Below, in pieces: positions 35,581 to 48,245 of a stretch of DNA of 64,000 nt (position 1 is the first letter of the stretch; every line of letters begins with the position of its first letter). The translations under genes were made by a program, and so were the position numbers. Source of the stretch: Leucocoprinus leucothites (Eukaryota > Basidiomycota > Agaricomycetes > Agaricales > Agaricaceae); the NCBI GenBank assembly GCA_013368445.1, contig JAACJO010000021.1, positions 372,001 through 436,000 on the forward strand, given 5' to 3'. The notes beneath the pieces were generated by a model. The model was not told where the DNA came from, did not search any database, and saw only the letters and a program-made list of their open reading frames with translations.

Positions 35581-36404
35581 TAATAATGTATATAGCTGGA
35601 AGACATAAATTCTCTGACCACTTCTACTGGCGAAGGGGTTACCCAACATAATCTTGTCCTGTACTTATTCATTAGTGAATGGACCCGATGGGGTGACAAG
35701 CCGCAAAAGCACACGAAGGTGTCGAGAAAAATGTCGAAGTCTGATCAGGTCAAGAGGAGTAGCCTGCCGATGACTATTGCCGTGAAAAGAATTTCACGAA
35801 CTGAATTAACGACTCTCGAATCTCTAACGCACCTTGCCTGTGAGAGCAGTAACATGTATCCCAACTTTGTTATATAGCATAATCCTAACTTTGCCATCAT
35901 CTCATGACTCTTCGCTCTTAAGGTCGAGACTGATACAGGGGGAATGGAGTAAGATACGGGCCACAGAGACAGTATTCAACCTTGCAAAGCGCCCCTATCC
36001 AACTCCAGATAGGAGTGAAGTGCATGATGCGCACTTTATCATCAATATGCCGTTTTTGATATTCCGCCACCAACAAATGTCGAAGACTAGAATAAATATA
36101 CGTGTACGAGACCCAGGTTGTACTCTTTTTGACAAATACCTCTGATCCGATGAATGCGCCGAAATTAATGGTGAATCACTAGCTTTTCTGGCCGTCTAGT
36201 TCCTCAGACTCCATCATTTTCGTTGTCGTTCACTATACTACTCTTTCAATACCTAGCATTCGCAGTTGAACTCAGTACCGGTCTTCGTGATACGGCAGTC
36301 GTTACTACGGGAATAGATTGGTTTAATGAAAACAAGATACATCACAAGTATATCACAATAGCCAATACATAATAGCCTATCGGCGCCTGGCTGGAAAGAG
36401 GAAA
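35581..36404. other. Intergenic, no gene seen
   Basis: Convergent 3' ends of DUF6533 copy 4 (+) and the small protein gene (-). Only short unsupported frames. Confidence 0.55.
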
Positions 36405-37066
36405 TTAGAAAATTTTGATCTCTCCGACGGATGGTTCTCCAAACGCCTTGAACTTGTATTGCAAGACGAAATTTCCCTCGGGATCCTTCTGGATGTCAAC
36501 GTATCCCGTCAGGATGTTCCCATGATGGAACCGGACATAACCCAATTCAGACTTCAAATCGCCTGTTGTGGCCCCAACCAATACGTGCCCCACGATGGGG
36601 ACCATTACGTGGACTTGCATGGCGAAATCAGCGGTTTCAACGTTACGTGAAATAGAGACCTTTCAAGAACACCCGAGGTTAGTATGCGTCGTGAATTGAG
36701 TAAAAAGGCAGCTTTACCTCCACGGGACCAATATTATACTTGTATTGATGGATCGTAGGATCTGCTTCTGCCTTGATAAACATGTGATAAACTTGATCAG
36801 GCCCTTCCTGCAATTTCCTGACTTGAATAGTTTCATATTTCCTTTCGAATAAATCAAAGTGTCCTGTGCAACAATATTGAGCTTTCAACACAGGGATGAT
36901 CATACTGTTGACACGAAGCACATACTCAAGACATCTGTACTCAAAGGTTAGTCAAACGCATATGCATTGTGAAGAAATCTGTTAATTTACCTCCAGGATT
37001 CGTGATTGCACGGTCTGGAGCATAGGAGACAGCATTGAGAGGAAAGACGGGAATCGAGCTAGCCAT
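36405..37066 (-). CDS. Small protein of unknown function, paralogue 1 of a divergent pair
   Basis: Four exons (36991-37066, 36926-36934, 36718-36863, 36405-36659) give 161 residues. The second exon is only nine bases (ATGTCTTGA). No signal peptide. The sequence alternates short hydrophobic and polar stretches and looks beta-rich: ASSIPVFPLNAVSYAPDRAI near the N-terminus, DQVYHMFIKAE in the middle, and MVPIVGHVLVGATTGDLK, then GEIKIF at the very end. I do not recognise a named family. It aligns along its full length with the gene at 38466-39147, which fixes the exon model. A TATA-like TATAAA on the minus strand at about 37130 lies some 65 bp before the start. Confidence 0.82.
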
Positions 37067-38465
37067 GGTGAGGAGTATTAGAGGTGGAAGTGGGTTCCTT
37101 GAATGTCAAAGGTTATGAAAACAAAACCATTTATACCCGCGAACAAGTAAGAGCTGTGCTTCCCGAATGAGGAGGCAGACGCGAAGTGAGCCGTAACGCT
37201 GTGAATGACAGAGTCAGAACAGTATGCAATCGCCCGTGAGAGCCTCGTTCTATTGCATTCCATTTTTGGAACGTAGTATATTCCCTCTCTCAATCTGTAT
37301 TACCCCGGACGTTAATAGTTCCGCCAGATCGCCACTGCTGCCGGAGATGTCATGCAGCCGGGGACTCATCTTCTGTATACCCATGTCGAAAAGAAGAGGG
37401 TTGTGAGGAAGACGGGCCCATAAACCCTCGAGGGCTGGATTCCATCAATATACCCCTAATTGGCCCATCATCATAATTTCCACGGGTCATGATGCCTTCG
37501 GTCGTTTTTTGACGCCGAGTCTTGTTTTATCCATGACCACTTTCTGCATTGGCTAATTGGTCTATAGAGTTCGAACAGATCTTGCTCACGGGGACTCATG
37601 GCAAGTTCTCCGGTCAATCATAAACCCTACAGTACGGCAATCCGCTGGCCGCCCACCCTGACACTCGTTGCGGTCACTCGCCTTCCCACATGCTGTAAAT
37701 TGTTGTTTCTCCATCGGAGCCCGCCAATCAACTGATCCTATGCAATATCTCCTTCTACTCAAATACGTGGGTTCAGGAGAGATGTAAAACGTAGATCTAC
37801 TGTGGGGAAGCGGTGTTATAGTGCTATTTTGGGGTATGATTTGCTGATTCAGATACTAGTCCCTACCTTGAGTACAACCGCTCTTAGGTACTATCCCGAT
37901 CTACACTAAAGAACACAATTATTGATTCATAAAGGCGACAGAAGCAGGATCTCGATCTGATCCGGTGTTGAGCAGCTTTCTATCTCAGCGTGCATGGTCT
38001 TCACCTCCGGTTCATTTGTTGTGAAAACCCACGGGTCAGTTGGTCGTGCCTTTCTAACATAAGATGGAAACACGATGAATGGAGCCAGCAGATTGGAAAT
38101 ACAAGTAAGGCATTCAAAAGACCAGCTCCGGGTCTATCACATCTCCGTCCACGGGATCTACCGGTGTTGTTGGAATCCGTGGCAAGCAATGTTTCTCTTT
38201 CGATAACACGGCCGTCACGGCTTTGGATCCATGATATCCTGAGTTCGATGGAAACAGTGAGCGATAGATTGTCCGGGCACGGAGCATCTTTTGCGCGGTA
38301 TGTGATCAAGATCCTCCTCTCGTAGTACAATCTCACACTCTGTCTTGAAGTGCGAAGGAATTACGCCCTAATTAGTTTATCGCGCCTTCACATTTCACAT
38401 AAAACAGGACTTTGGAATCGGACACTCAACATCCTCACCTCTTTCTACGAGTCTACATATCACCC
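37067..38465. other. Shared 1.4 kb promoter region of the divergent pair
   Basis: Separates two diverging paralogues. Open frames on both strands at 37990-38336 are mirror shadows of one another without motif support. No RNA gene seen. Confidence 0.55.
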
Positions 38466-39147
38466 ATGGCAGCATACAGCAGCTCGTTCCCTGTCTTCCC
38501 TATTGACCATATCTCCTTCGCTGCTGATCGTGCAATTGTAAGCCCATCAGGTGCGGCACCACTTTTCTTCGTTCGTGAGAAATACAGTAGTTGAACTCTA
38601 CTTTTAGATGTCTTGTGTATGTTCTGCTTGTCATCACCGACGCTCTTTTGTCATTGAGCTAACCCTCGTATCTAGTACACTTGAAAGCCTTTGGGGGCGA
38701 TGTGGTTACCACTCCTGTCCTGGACCATGTCCACGGTCCCAAAGAAGTCTACGTGCATAAGCTCAGGCCAGCAACCGGCAGCAATCTCGCAGACGATAGT
38801 AATATCCAGTTGTTCAAGTACGGCATCGGTCCACTTCAAGTAAGTTAAAGCTGGATATTGCTTGAACCGAAATTAGCGGACTAACACGGGCGTTGAAGGT
38901 TTCAGTGGCGTATAACCCGGAGAGCACTGGGATTCAACTTCAACTATTCTTGAATGTCCCAATTATTGGGACCGTTCAGGTTGGAAATATAACAGGCTCT
39001 TTGAAAGATGGCGTTTCGCTCAAGATTGGGTATGGCTCTCTTCTTGGTGGAGAAGTTGGTGCAAAACTGGACGGTGGAAGTGCTTACTTAACTTACTCAT
39101 TCTCTGCTTTGGGAAAGCAGTTCGGCGGAAAAGTGAAAATTTTCTGA
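38466..39147 (+). CDS. Small protein of unknown function, paralogue 2 of a divergent pair
   Basis: Four exons (38466-38550, 38608-38616, 38676-38839, 38899-39147) give 168 residues. Exon 2 is nine bases (ATGTCTTGT), matching its counterpart in paralogue 1. Segments: SFPVFPIDHISFAADRAIVS; HLKAFGGDVVTTPVLDHV; KEVYVHKLRP; QLFKYGIGPLQ; and the C-terminal beta-rich block LNVPIIGTVQVGNITGSLKD ending GGKVKIF. Neither signal peptide nor membrane span. Function unknown; full-length similarity to the minus-strand neighbour indicates an inverted duplication. Confidence 0.84.
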
Positions 39148-40772
39148 TTCTTTCACCTGTATCCATTTTATGTACGCTGTGATGTCCTATCCCTGCGATT
39201 AAATCTGTCCGTTTTTCTCGTATTCGTGCTCGAAAGACGTATAATGCTTGAGTTAAAAGACCAGTCTTAGTGAGGTAAACCAATCCTTGTCATTTACCGA
39301 TTGCTGTGACTATTTCCTCTCGATTTTTTTTTGCCTCACAGAAGCGTACAAGTATGCCTTGCAGAAGGACGTACGGGCAACTTGAATAAATATGGATCAT
39401 GGATGTCGATGAAGCTTTGAAGAACGGCGAACGGGAAATGATGAACACATAACTACGATGGCATCAGCGCATCAGCATAGTGACTCGGTTTCCTTTCCTT
39501 CAGTACCACTTCGTTTGCTGGCATGGGGAAATAACTGCGCGCTTCACTACGGGGAGAAGCCAAGAAAAAATTAAGATATCTTCATGTCGTCTTCTAATGA
39601 CCCATATTCTGGACCAGACTTTTATTCACTTTATATACGACGAGCTGTTGACTGAAGTCAATCTTCCGGGCGCGCGTTACTGATTTGATGAACACGTCGA
39701 AGCGAACGCCTGTTTCTACTGGGCCAGGGGTCATAGCCTTTTCTCTCATCTGCTTACCCGTTTTCTCACAAAAACCCATGCGCTATTCGCACGTTAAAGG
39801 AGGAGGTTAGTGGAAGCTGTACCAGGGTGATATCCGAGACATTCTGACAAAGGTGCAATCGTAGCTCGGGGATACGGATTGTAGTCTACTCTCAGTCTCT
39901 TGGATAGGTGAGTCGTGAATATACGTGCGAGGCTTGACCTGCGCCTGATGCGCTATACATATCCTTTCCTTCTTCTTTAAGGGTCATCTCTGAGCGGCAA
40001 TTTAACTCGCACATGACAGTGGGCAATGTGGGCTCTTGGGGGTCGAGCACTGTTGAGTTGACGAACTTGCCACACGACATCATGCACATCATGTCTGTTT
40101 TTGTTCATCAAAATAGTCCCCCCGGTCGGCGTACTCAACGCGATCCGGGATACTGAAGTTGATGTAGTAGCTGACATGCTGATATAAATACGAGGGAATG
40201 AACCGAAGGCTTAATATGCGTACCTAGGCTGTTCGTGTACGTTCGTGTTTGGCTTGAGACCTTTAGACTTTCTAACTGGCTAGGATGTATTCCACGGCCT
40301 GCAATTCAAAACATGCATTGGACATTTTCCCTTTGCGTCTAGTCGGCTCATTCGGGCCAGATGTCGCGGACCACTCGTTCCGCTTTACCGCCTACAGTAA
40401 ACTGGTCTCATTAACTAATTGTGCGTTGTCAACTTCGCTTCGCTTCCTTTTCTCTTCAAGTCTAACCTGACAATTAATCCGGTAGTAGCTGTAGCTATTG
40501 ACGATCTCATGACGTACCCGCTGAGCTGAATGATAGCCTGTCTGTCAGAAGGGGATCATGTTTTATCGCCTCCAGCTCAAGACGGATGCGGGCACTCCGC
40601 TATGTACGTCATATGTATTCACGTACTACACCGATCCAGACTATTTAGACATGTTTACAGGAAATTTTCAAATTATATACCTATCGACGAGTTCACATAA
40701 TCAAAGATAGAAATTAACATTGCTCAGTACTCAATGATCGACTGATTCGACCATCGAACCCTGGTTCCCACT
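39148..40772. other. Intergenic, no gene seen
   Basis: 1.6 kb between the 3' ends of the small-protein gene (+) and the Cys-rich gene (-). Short frames only, several antisense to each other. Confidence 0.55.
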
Positions 40773-42930
40773 TCAACCCGGCAGGACGTAGCCAATATTC
40801 CCTTGGTCGGTATACCCGAGACCAGTAATCGCACCATTGCGCTCCGTCACATCCGGGGTATAGAAGTGATCGTTATGGATCGCGCTATACAGCCTATAAA
40901 GGGGAATCGCGCCACATTCCTGCTTCTCATACACGTATCCTACGATCTTCCCATCCTGACATCCACTGCTCACGGCGCTGTCGAACTCGCCCTTGTTGAT
41001 GGTGTAAAAGTGGTCCCAGGTGGGGGTGGTATAACGGCATCGGTAGAGAGGAATGGTCCCAGCATTCTGGCTCCCAAAAATGCGACCAGGTTGAGGATAG
41101 AGTGTTTCCTCACCGTAAGCTTGGCTGATTGCCCAGTTCGCCTCGGCGGGATCTGTGGTGTAGAAGTGGTCCCACCATATGCCGTTGAAGAAGCGTCGAA
41201 CACGAAGGGGTACACTGGTTTGTTTACAAGGATCAACGGGCGGCTTCGGCGGTTGCGTCGGGCAGTAAGTCTGGGTGACAGTAGAAGTCGTGGTGGAGGT
41301 GACAGTGACGGTGGTAGTGGTAGGATCGGGACATGGCTTGCACTTGGGATCCTTACAAGTGGGATCGCTGCAGTCACAGCCCTTGCACACTGGGTCTCGA
41401 CACTCTGGATTACTGCAGTCACAGCCCTTGCACATTGGATCCTTACAACTGGGATTGCTGCAGTCGCATGGCTTGGCCGGACACTGAGGGTCGAAACAAT
41501 CGGGAGCGTGACAATTACAGAACGAGCACCTCCAGTCTTTGCAGCCGGGTTTTCTGCAGTCGCATGAGGCGCACTTGCGATCCCGACAGTTCGGGTCGGC
41601 GCAATCGCAGTTGGTGCATCTGGGATCGTCGCATTTCGGGTCCCAGCAGTCGCACTGGGTTTTACACTTGGGATCTCTGCATTCAGGGTTCTTGCAGTCG
41701 CAACCTTGACACATTGGGTCTCGACACTCCGGGTTGGAACAGTCGCAACCTTTACACATCGGGTCCCGACAGTCTGAATTGGAACAGTCACATCCCTTGC
41801 ACATCGGATCCTCGCAGGACGGGTCATTGCAGTCGCAACCCTTACACCTGGGATCCTTACAACTGGGATTGCTGCAGTCGCATGGCTTGGCAGGACACTG
41901 AGGGTCGAAACAATCGGGAGCGTGACAATTACAGAACGAGCACCTCCAGTCTTTGCAGCTGGGCTTCCTGCAGTCGCATGAGGCGCACTTTCGATCCCTG
42001 CAGTCCGGCTCGGCGCAATCGCAGTTGGTGCATCTGGGATCGTCGCACTTCGGGTCCCAGCAGTCGCACTGGGTTTTACACTTGGGATCTCTGCATTCCG
42101 GGTTCTTGCAGTCGCAACCTTTACACATCGGGTCTCGACACTCCGGATTGGAACAGTCGCATCCCTTGCACATTGGGTCCTCGCAGGACGGGTCATTGCA
42201 ATCGCAGCCCTTACACCTGGGATCCTTACAGCTGGGATCGCTGCAGTCGCAGGGCTTAGGCGGGCACTGAGGGTCGCGGCAATCGGGATTGTGACAGTTA
42301 CAGAACGAACACCTCCAGTCTTTACAACCGGGCTTTCTGCAGTCGCACGAGGCGCACTTGCGGTCTCGACAGTTAGGGTCGGAACAGTCGCATTCGGTGC
42401 ACCTGGGATCGTGGCATTTCGGGTCCCAGCAGTCGCACTGCCCTTCGCATTTTGGGTCCCTACATTCCGGGTTACTGCAGTCGCAGCCTCCACACATTGG
42501 GTCTCGACACGCCGGTTTCGTGCAGTCGCAGCCTTTACACATGGGATCTTTGCAGGACGGGTCAATGCAATTGCACTTGTCGGGACACTGGGGATCGTCA
42601 CAAGCAGGATTATCGCAATCACACCAGGCGCATTTGGGATCTTTGCACCTGGGGTCACGACAGTCACAACTGCTACATCCTGGATCTTTACAATTGGGAT
42701 CGGCACAAAGGCAAGGAAGGGGAGACCCCAAGACTACCTCGCCAGCGCCTGCAAAATAGCTACTCAACGAGTCTCAGTAAACCAATGACACTGGAAAAGT
42801 CAGTGACGTACTCTATGCCGGTGGAAGATACATTAGACAAAGCGGCTGTTTCGAAAGGAGCTTGCTCGGCCGTCACTGCAAGTGCAGCAAACCCCAAGCA
42901 GAGGGCGAAAAGAGAATAGAGGAGATTCAT
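40773..42930 (-). CDS. Secreted Cys-rich tandem-module protein with C-terminal DUF5648
   Basis: 704 residues in two exons (42792-42930 and 40773-42748, 43-nt intron). Signal peptide NLLYSLFALCLGFAALAVTA, then a short linker. Thirty modules of about 15 residues follow, consensus C-D-C-x2-P-x-C-x-D-P-x-C-x2, each with four Cys (C-x-C-x4-C-x4-C), so about 120 Cys in 460 residues. Modules are grouped in higher-order units of eight or nine. After a Thr/Val-rich linker comes a DUF5648-type domain with three WDHFYT-like repeats (WWDHFYTTDPAE, WDHFYTINKGEF, NDHFYTPDVTE). The start gives the signal peptide and a TATA box lies about 45 bp upstream. The module array may be disulfide-rich or metal-binding; neither is proven. 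DUF5648 is often attached to secreted fungal proteins; its role is unknown. Confidence 0.88.
41332..42713 (-). repeat. Tandem 45-nt Cys-module array with ~370-414-nt higher-order units
   Basis: Thirty in-frame modules. Modules 11-18 (41883-42251, 369 nt) and 19-27 (41469-41882, 414 nt) follow the same order of sub-types, the latter with one extra module. Modules 4-10 form an older, more diverged version. The final three modules start a further unit. This fits unequal crossing-over at two scales. Confidence 0.9.
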
Positions 42931-42971
42931 CTCACTTGGGAATGAACGGAACAGTCGTCTTTTCTTTCGCC

Positions 42972-42977
42972 TTTATA
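42972..42977 (-). promoter_or_regulatory. TATA box of the Cys-rich protein gene
   Basis: TATAAA on the minus strand about 42 bp upstream of the ATG at 42930. Confidence 0.5.
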
Positions 42978-45534
42978 AGCTTCAAATTCTGAACTTCAGC
43001 AAAGGAAAATGGAATTAACGTCCACCCTGCCCGGGCTTGAGGGACGAAGAATAGTAGTTGCTGTTTTGACAGTCGGTGTACAATCCGCGCACCAACCCTC
43101 ACGGATCATTATGATGGTAATCTAGACAATCAGGCTCGGCGACTTCTTTCAATCAGAGAACCGCAACCTTTCATCGCCGGAGATCTTGCTGCCTCGAATA
43201 TCCCACGTTCCTATTCTGGATGCATATTTACAATATCAATTCCTTCTCCTTATAAAGTCATAACATCTGACATATCGCCGGAGATCTTAGAGTGATTACC
43301 AGGTATGGCAAACATATTCAATATTGATATATCCCCGAGTGTTGATATACGAGAAGAAGTAATACAGGTTCACAGTATCGAGGAAAGAACGGGGCAAGTT
43401 CACCTCCGACAGAGAGCAGTAAATAGTTCTGCCAATCTATTCGCTTCCCCTTCCCGCTATCGTCTTCTCCTGGGAAGAAAGAAGAGATTGATGGAGATGA
43501 GAAAGGGAGAGTGAAAGAGCGGGCCGGAACGTAAACCTTCTGCTCGCGGTCGCTGAGATATTCGTCAATAATGTGAAACAGACCCGTTAGAGTAAACGAG
43601 ATTTAAGAGGGTAGAGTTGTGGACAAACTCCTAGCGATTGACAGTAAGGTTTGTAGAAAGGTATGGAATGGATACTATCCACGAGTGTCTAATCAGATCC
43701 ATTAATTTTTGAAAACCACTTGCGTAGTGGGTATAGCCCATCTGTTAGAATCTGCAGTTTAGTTAAATTTCAAGATGACTTGGCGATCGTTCTGCCGTTA
43801 AGCTATACGGCTGTCGCTGGAACCGGTATCCGTTAAATCATCCTCTTGATATCTGGGCTTTGCTGAGTAGCAGTCTTGACTCCGAGCGTCAGATGGAGTC
43901 TGGATTGGGTCCATCATCCTGAGCACATTCGTTCACGAGTTTGACATGCTTGGGAATACGGGTAAGATGAACATTCAACCTTGCCCTATCGGATGGAGGC
44001 GGTGACCGATCGCGTCAGTAATTCGATTCGAAGTCGGTAAGTGTTGAACTTGTCATCGTGATAAAACATTATAATAGCGGAATGCTGTTCTTGTGCGGCT
44101 GGTACCTGATAGGGGTACTGATTTCAATAGTGATCCTTCCCCGCAAATCAGAGCGTGGGTCCATCGTTCATTGTATATGGGCCAGTGGCTGTACGCTCGG
44201 TACCACGATCTTCCGGAAGATCAGTAATCTCCAGAAGTAGTAGAAGTGCCCCTGTATGAAGAATTCATGATTGCAAGATTTGCTAAGAGTACATACGTAT
44301 GATTCACCGTTCTTGCCGATAATACAATGATTCCGGAGAGTGATGGTTCCGAAAGTGTGGCAGTAATACTGCGGAAGTGGAAGTGAAACCTCATGTGAGC
44401 CCAAGTTACGAGAGATTGACGTGTGAAGATGGGCTGCGAATGTAAAAGGTTTGGCGAAGTTGTTGGTTATGGGAATAGCCGAGTATATTTCTTTGGAACC
44501 GCCGTTTCAGCTTCTTGAGATCATGCCTCGGTAATTGGGAGTGTGATATTACTTGTTCTGCGAAAGGGCCACGTCCTCTTGTTCAAGACACTTCTGAATG
44601 ATTTCGATATTTTCATCATTGTCTGGTGAGATATTATTGTGCACTCTGGGAAATAGTGATGAATTGGTTCCAACTCCCGGACTCACTTGAAGCAGAAAGA
44701 TCTCTCGCGATAATAAAGTTGCGACTTTCTGAGAAAAGAAGAAAGCGGCCTGGTGCATAGGCTAAGTTCTGTAAATCTTGATGTAGGGACGGCGTGACCC
44801 ATCCGTCAAGAAGCTCTTCGCCATTCAATCGACTCAGTGTATTATGATGGTTGAGCAGCCTCTTTCATAAAGCTGGCTACCTGTAAGCTCGTATATCTTT
44901 GAGTTGGTAAGGTATGCCGCTTTACTGAGAGTGCAGTAGGTATTTCAAAAACCTTGACGAGCAGCGTGCTCTTATTGGTCCTATCAAAACAATTACAATC
45001 ACCACAATTATTTGCACAACATCTTCCGCACTGTCACGCAGACCCTCGGGTGAGACCACCTCCTTTCAAGATTTACTCAACGTGGACCATGCAGCCAAAT
45101 TTTTTTTATCACTCAACACAGGCCGAAGAATACTCTAAAAGGGATCCTCACTGAGCCTGGCCGCACATTCTACCAGGGGGCTCCAAGGCCGTTCCTCTCT
45201 ATCTATGTTTTTATTCCTCGCCGAGTACGCGACTAATAGCGCCGAGTGTTGGATAAACGCCAGGATGAATTTGATGCGTGGTAGGAGCGGTGCTACTCCG
45301 TTGTATAATAATCATTGCAAGACTGATATGAGCAGGATGGAGGTAGTTGGCAAATGGACAAGACTATCGTTTTATCAGCATTATGAGCAGAAATGTGAGC
45401 ACGGACCCCGTGGGGTGACGTATCACGGGACCTGATGTGACCAATGATGAATGAACGTGACAGGGTGTGTTTGGCTCTCGACGTCGTTTCTCTTCCTCGA
45501 CCTCTCATTTCCCGTATCTCTCCTACCCAAAACC
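42978..45534. other. Intergenic, no gene seen
   Basis: 2.6 kb upstream of both the Cys-rich gene (-) and the PWWP gene (+). Frames at about 43305, 44168, 44549 and 45205 are short and lack motifs or plausible exon chains. No tRNA-like fold noticed. Confidence 0.5.
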
Positions 45535-47481
45535 ATGAGCAAAAAAGCCGGAAAATCAGCAAAGGAAGTCTCCTCCTACGAAACTCACGACGTTGTCCTA
45601 GGAAAAGTGCGGGGATATCCACCCTGGCCTGGCATGGTAAGGACTACCTCCAGTCGCGTATACCTCTCCGGTTATCGCTCATCTCCTGGCTCGTGCTCTC
45701 TCTTGTGTCCTGGCTTTGCTTGCTCTAGATTGTTGATCCGGATAATCTCGCGGAGATTGTCTTGAAAGAACGGCCGACGACGAAGAAAACGCACTTTTAC
45801 TGTGTCCGCTTTTTCCCAACAGGAGACTTGTCCGTCCTCGTTCTTTCTCGCGACTTGAAATTATATATCTAACACACATCTTCTCCTTGGTATCCCTAAC
45901 AGTGCATGGTTAGTGTCCAAGGACATTTCGAAACTCCAAACGCACGAAATCCAGGCGTATATCAACGAGCCATTCAAAAAGTCTGGCGAACTCTTGCAGG
46001 GCTACCGTATCGCCCTGGATCCATCAAAATGGATCGCAGAACGTGAAGCACAAGCTCGTCTCGCCGCTGAAGAGGAAGCCAACGCCGAAGTGGATCAACT
46101 CGAGAGCGAGAACGACGGCTCAGGCGACCTCGATGAAGACGATGTCAAGGCTAAAAGGGCAAAGAAGAGGAAGAGGGACTCGGATGCTCCTTCTACCTCG
46201 ACTAAAGCCAAGAAAGCACCAAAGAAGACGGAGCCAAAGCAGAAAAAGGCAACTTCTTCTGCAAAGGGTACCAAGAGAAATGGCGCGAAAAAGTCGAATG
46301 CGATGGTGGAGAGCGAGGAGGAGGATGGAGATCATGTTATTGCTGATGGAGATCCTATCTCGTCGAGCAAAAAGGGTTCGCCTCCCCCACTCAAGAGGCA
46401 AAAACGTGGTGAAGAGGATCCCGACGATGGTCAGTCTTGTTCCTCGAATTTGCTCTACTCTTCCCTCAAACAGGCTTTTCAACTTTCTCGTATGCATTCT
46501 TCATCCGAATGCATGTTTTTCTTCCAGTTTTGCTCCATTTTTTCGGCTCTTACTGAAGTTTTTGTCTCTGGTTCACAGCAAAGAACAACGATCCCGAAGC
46601 TCTCAAGGTCCGAGACTGGCGGCATAAGCTTCAAAAGACGTTTTTGAGTCACAAGGGGCTCCCAAAGGACGAGGTGAGTCGTTATTTAATTTTGGCTGGC
46701 CATGGAGTTAGAGCTGTATATGTAGGAGATGCCCGGTATCGACGCGCTATTCACAACAGTGGAGAACTACGACAAGATCACCATCGAATACCTCCAGGTA
46801 CGCCCTCCGCCTTCCACCTTTGCTCTTTCCCTACGCTCCCCTCGCCTTTGATGCCAATCTTCCCCCCTTCATATATCCCACCCATTTCTGGCCTTCTCCC
46901 CTCCAAGCATCCTGCTTTTTCGCCTTTTTCTGCCTAATCACCCACACCACTCATCGCCTTTCTCTCCAGTTCTCCAAAATCGGCAAAGTAATGCGTCACA
47001 TCGCCGTTCTCGCCGATGAGAAAGTACCTCGCAACGCGGAATTCAAATTTAAAGAACGAGCAGACGCGTTGGTGAAGAAGTGGCAGCAGATACTCAATGC
47101 CAATAAGCCTGCTAACGGTTCTGCTCCTGCTACCGGTAGCATTAGTGCTGGGCCTATCTCCGCTATTCCCGGAAGCCTGGTGAAGGAGGATACAATGATT
47201 TCCGATACTGGTGCGGATGCGGGCGGGAGTACTGCGACTGTTACGCAGGCTACAAGTGCGATTGATTTAAATGGGAAAGTTGAAGAAGGTGCGAGCGTCA
47301 CGCTTTCTCCACGGGACATACGGTTACTGATTCATGCTCCACAGCTGTACCAGCGTCAACAACTACAGGCGCTGAACCACCAGCGGCAACGTCGAATCCT
47401 GAATCGTCGGCGGAAGCGGTACAGGCACCTGTAGCTTCGGAGGATTCAGCTCAGGATGTGACGATGGGTGAAGCTGCGTGA
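45535..47481 (+). CDS. PWWP-domain chromatin protein with TFIIS/LEDGF-like helical domain
   Basis: Nuclear chromatin reader; PWWP domains bind methylated histone tails and DNA. Seven exons (45535-45636, 45729-45829, 45903-46429, 46579-46673, 46726-46797, 46970-47288, 47345-47481) give 450 residues. The PWWP domain covers about 17-100: VVLGKVRGYPPWPGM, then FYCVRFFPTGDFAWL, with PPWP in place of PWWP. A long Lys/Glu-rich disordered region with several nuclear-localisation clusters (KAKRAKKRKR, LKRQKR) follows. A helical domain (WRHKLQKTFL, FTTVENYDKITIEYLQFSKI, GKVMRHIAVL, FKERADALVKKWQQIL) resembles the TFIIS N-terminal/LEDGF fold that binds elongation factors. The tail is Ala/Ser/Thr-rich. 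The last intron (GTGCGA to CACAG, 56 nt) is needed to reach the stop at 47481. Confidence 0.92.
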
Positions 47482-48245
47482 GCACTAGTCTAGTGAGTCG
47501 ATTGTCGTTTTGATGAGTGACAATATGCATATCTGTGACTAGTAGACTAGACTGATGCGCCGCCACGTAGGGTTTTTGTGATGTATCACCCCTTCAAATT
47601 TGAATCAGATCCTGCTGCATCGAAACCGCTAGTCACAAGCTTTTATCGTTATCGGAGGAGAGGGTGTGCGGCGCGGTTGTCTTTTTTTCTTCGTCTTTAA
47701 TCATAATCAGGCGTTGCATTTTGATGGTGGAGCTGGTGGCGGAAGCGGTGGGGAGGCGCTGGTGAAGTTTAGTTGATAACTGTACCGTTTCCCCTCTGCC
47801 TCGTGTCTTGAACGCTTTAAACATGGTGCTATTTTTTCTCTGCTTTGTTTTTCCTTTCTTCAGTCATGTGTGGTCGTTAGTCGGTAGGAACGTAATACGT
47901 TCTATGAAGGACTTTGTTGTTGATTTTTTCTCTCGCTCTCTTTAGTAATTATGTTACTTTGTATCACTTTTTCACTGATCCGCGTTGTCTACTACTGTGC
48001 ATTTCCACATTTTAGAGGGCCAACCGGGAGTGGTGCCTAGGCTGTTGTTAGTGTTTTCGTATTCTACTTCCCCTGGATCGCTTTTGTCATCCTCTTGACC
48101 AGTCTGCCCTCGTCCGTATACGTCGCATTTCCTCCCCTACCCCACGCTTTGTTCTTTATAGCTTAAGACATGTCCTTTTCCTTATCCATATGGAGTGAAG
48201 ACGAGAGGAATTATATTATAGTCAACCAGAAAACTGTGCAGTCTA
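47482..48245. other. Short interval between convergent genes
   Basis: 3' UTRs of the PWWP gene (+) and the NAD(P)-binding protein gene (-). T-rich; no gene seen. Confidence 0.6.

Noticed and set aside
41332..42713. Regular repeats resembling a CRISPR array
   Set aside because: The repeats are coding modules without unique spacers, in a eukaryotic gene.
40803..42919. Long open frames on both strands over the Cys-rich array (for example 578 codons on the minus strand, 308 on the plus strand)
   Set aside because: They are other-frame readings of the 45-nt repeat, whose period is a multiple of three. Only the 704-residue frame has a signal peptide, a linker and DUF5648.
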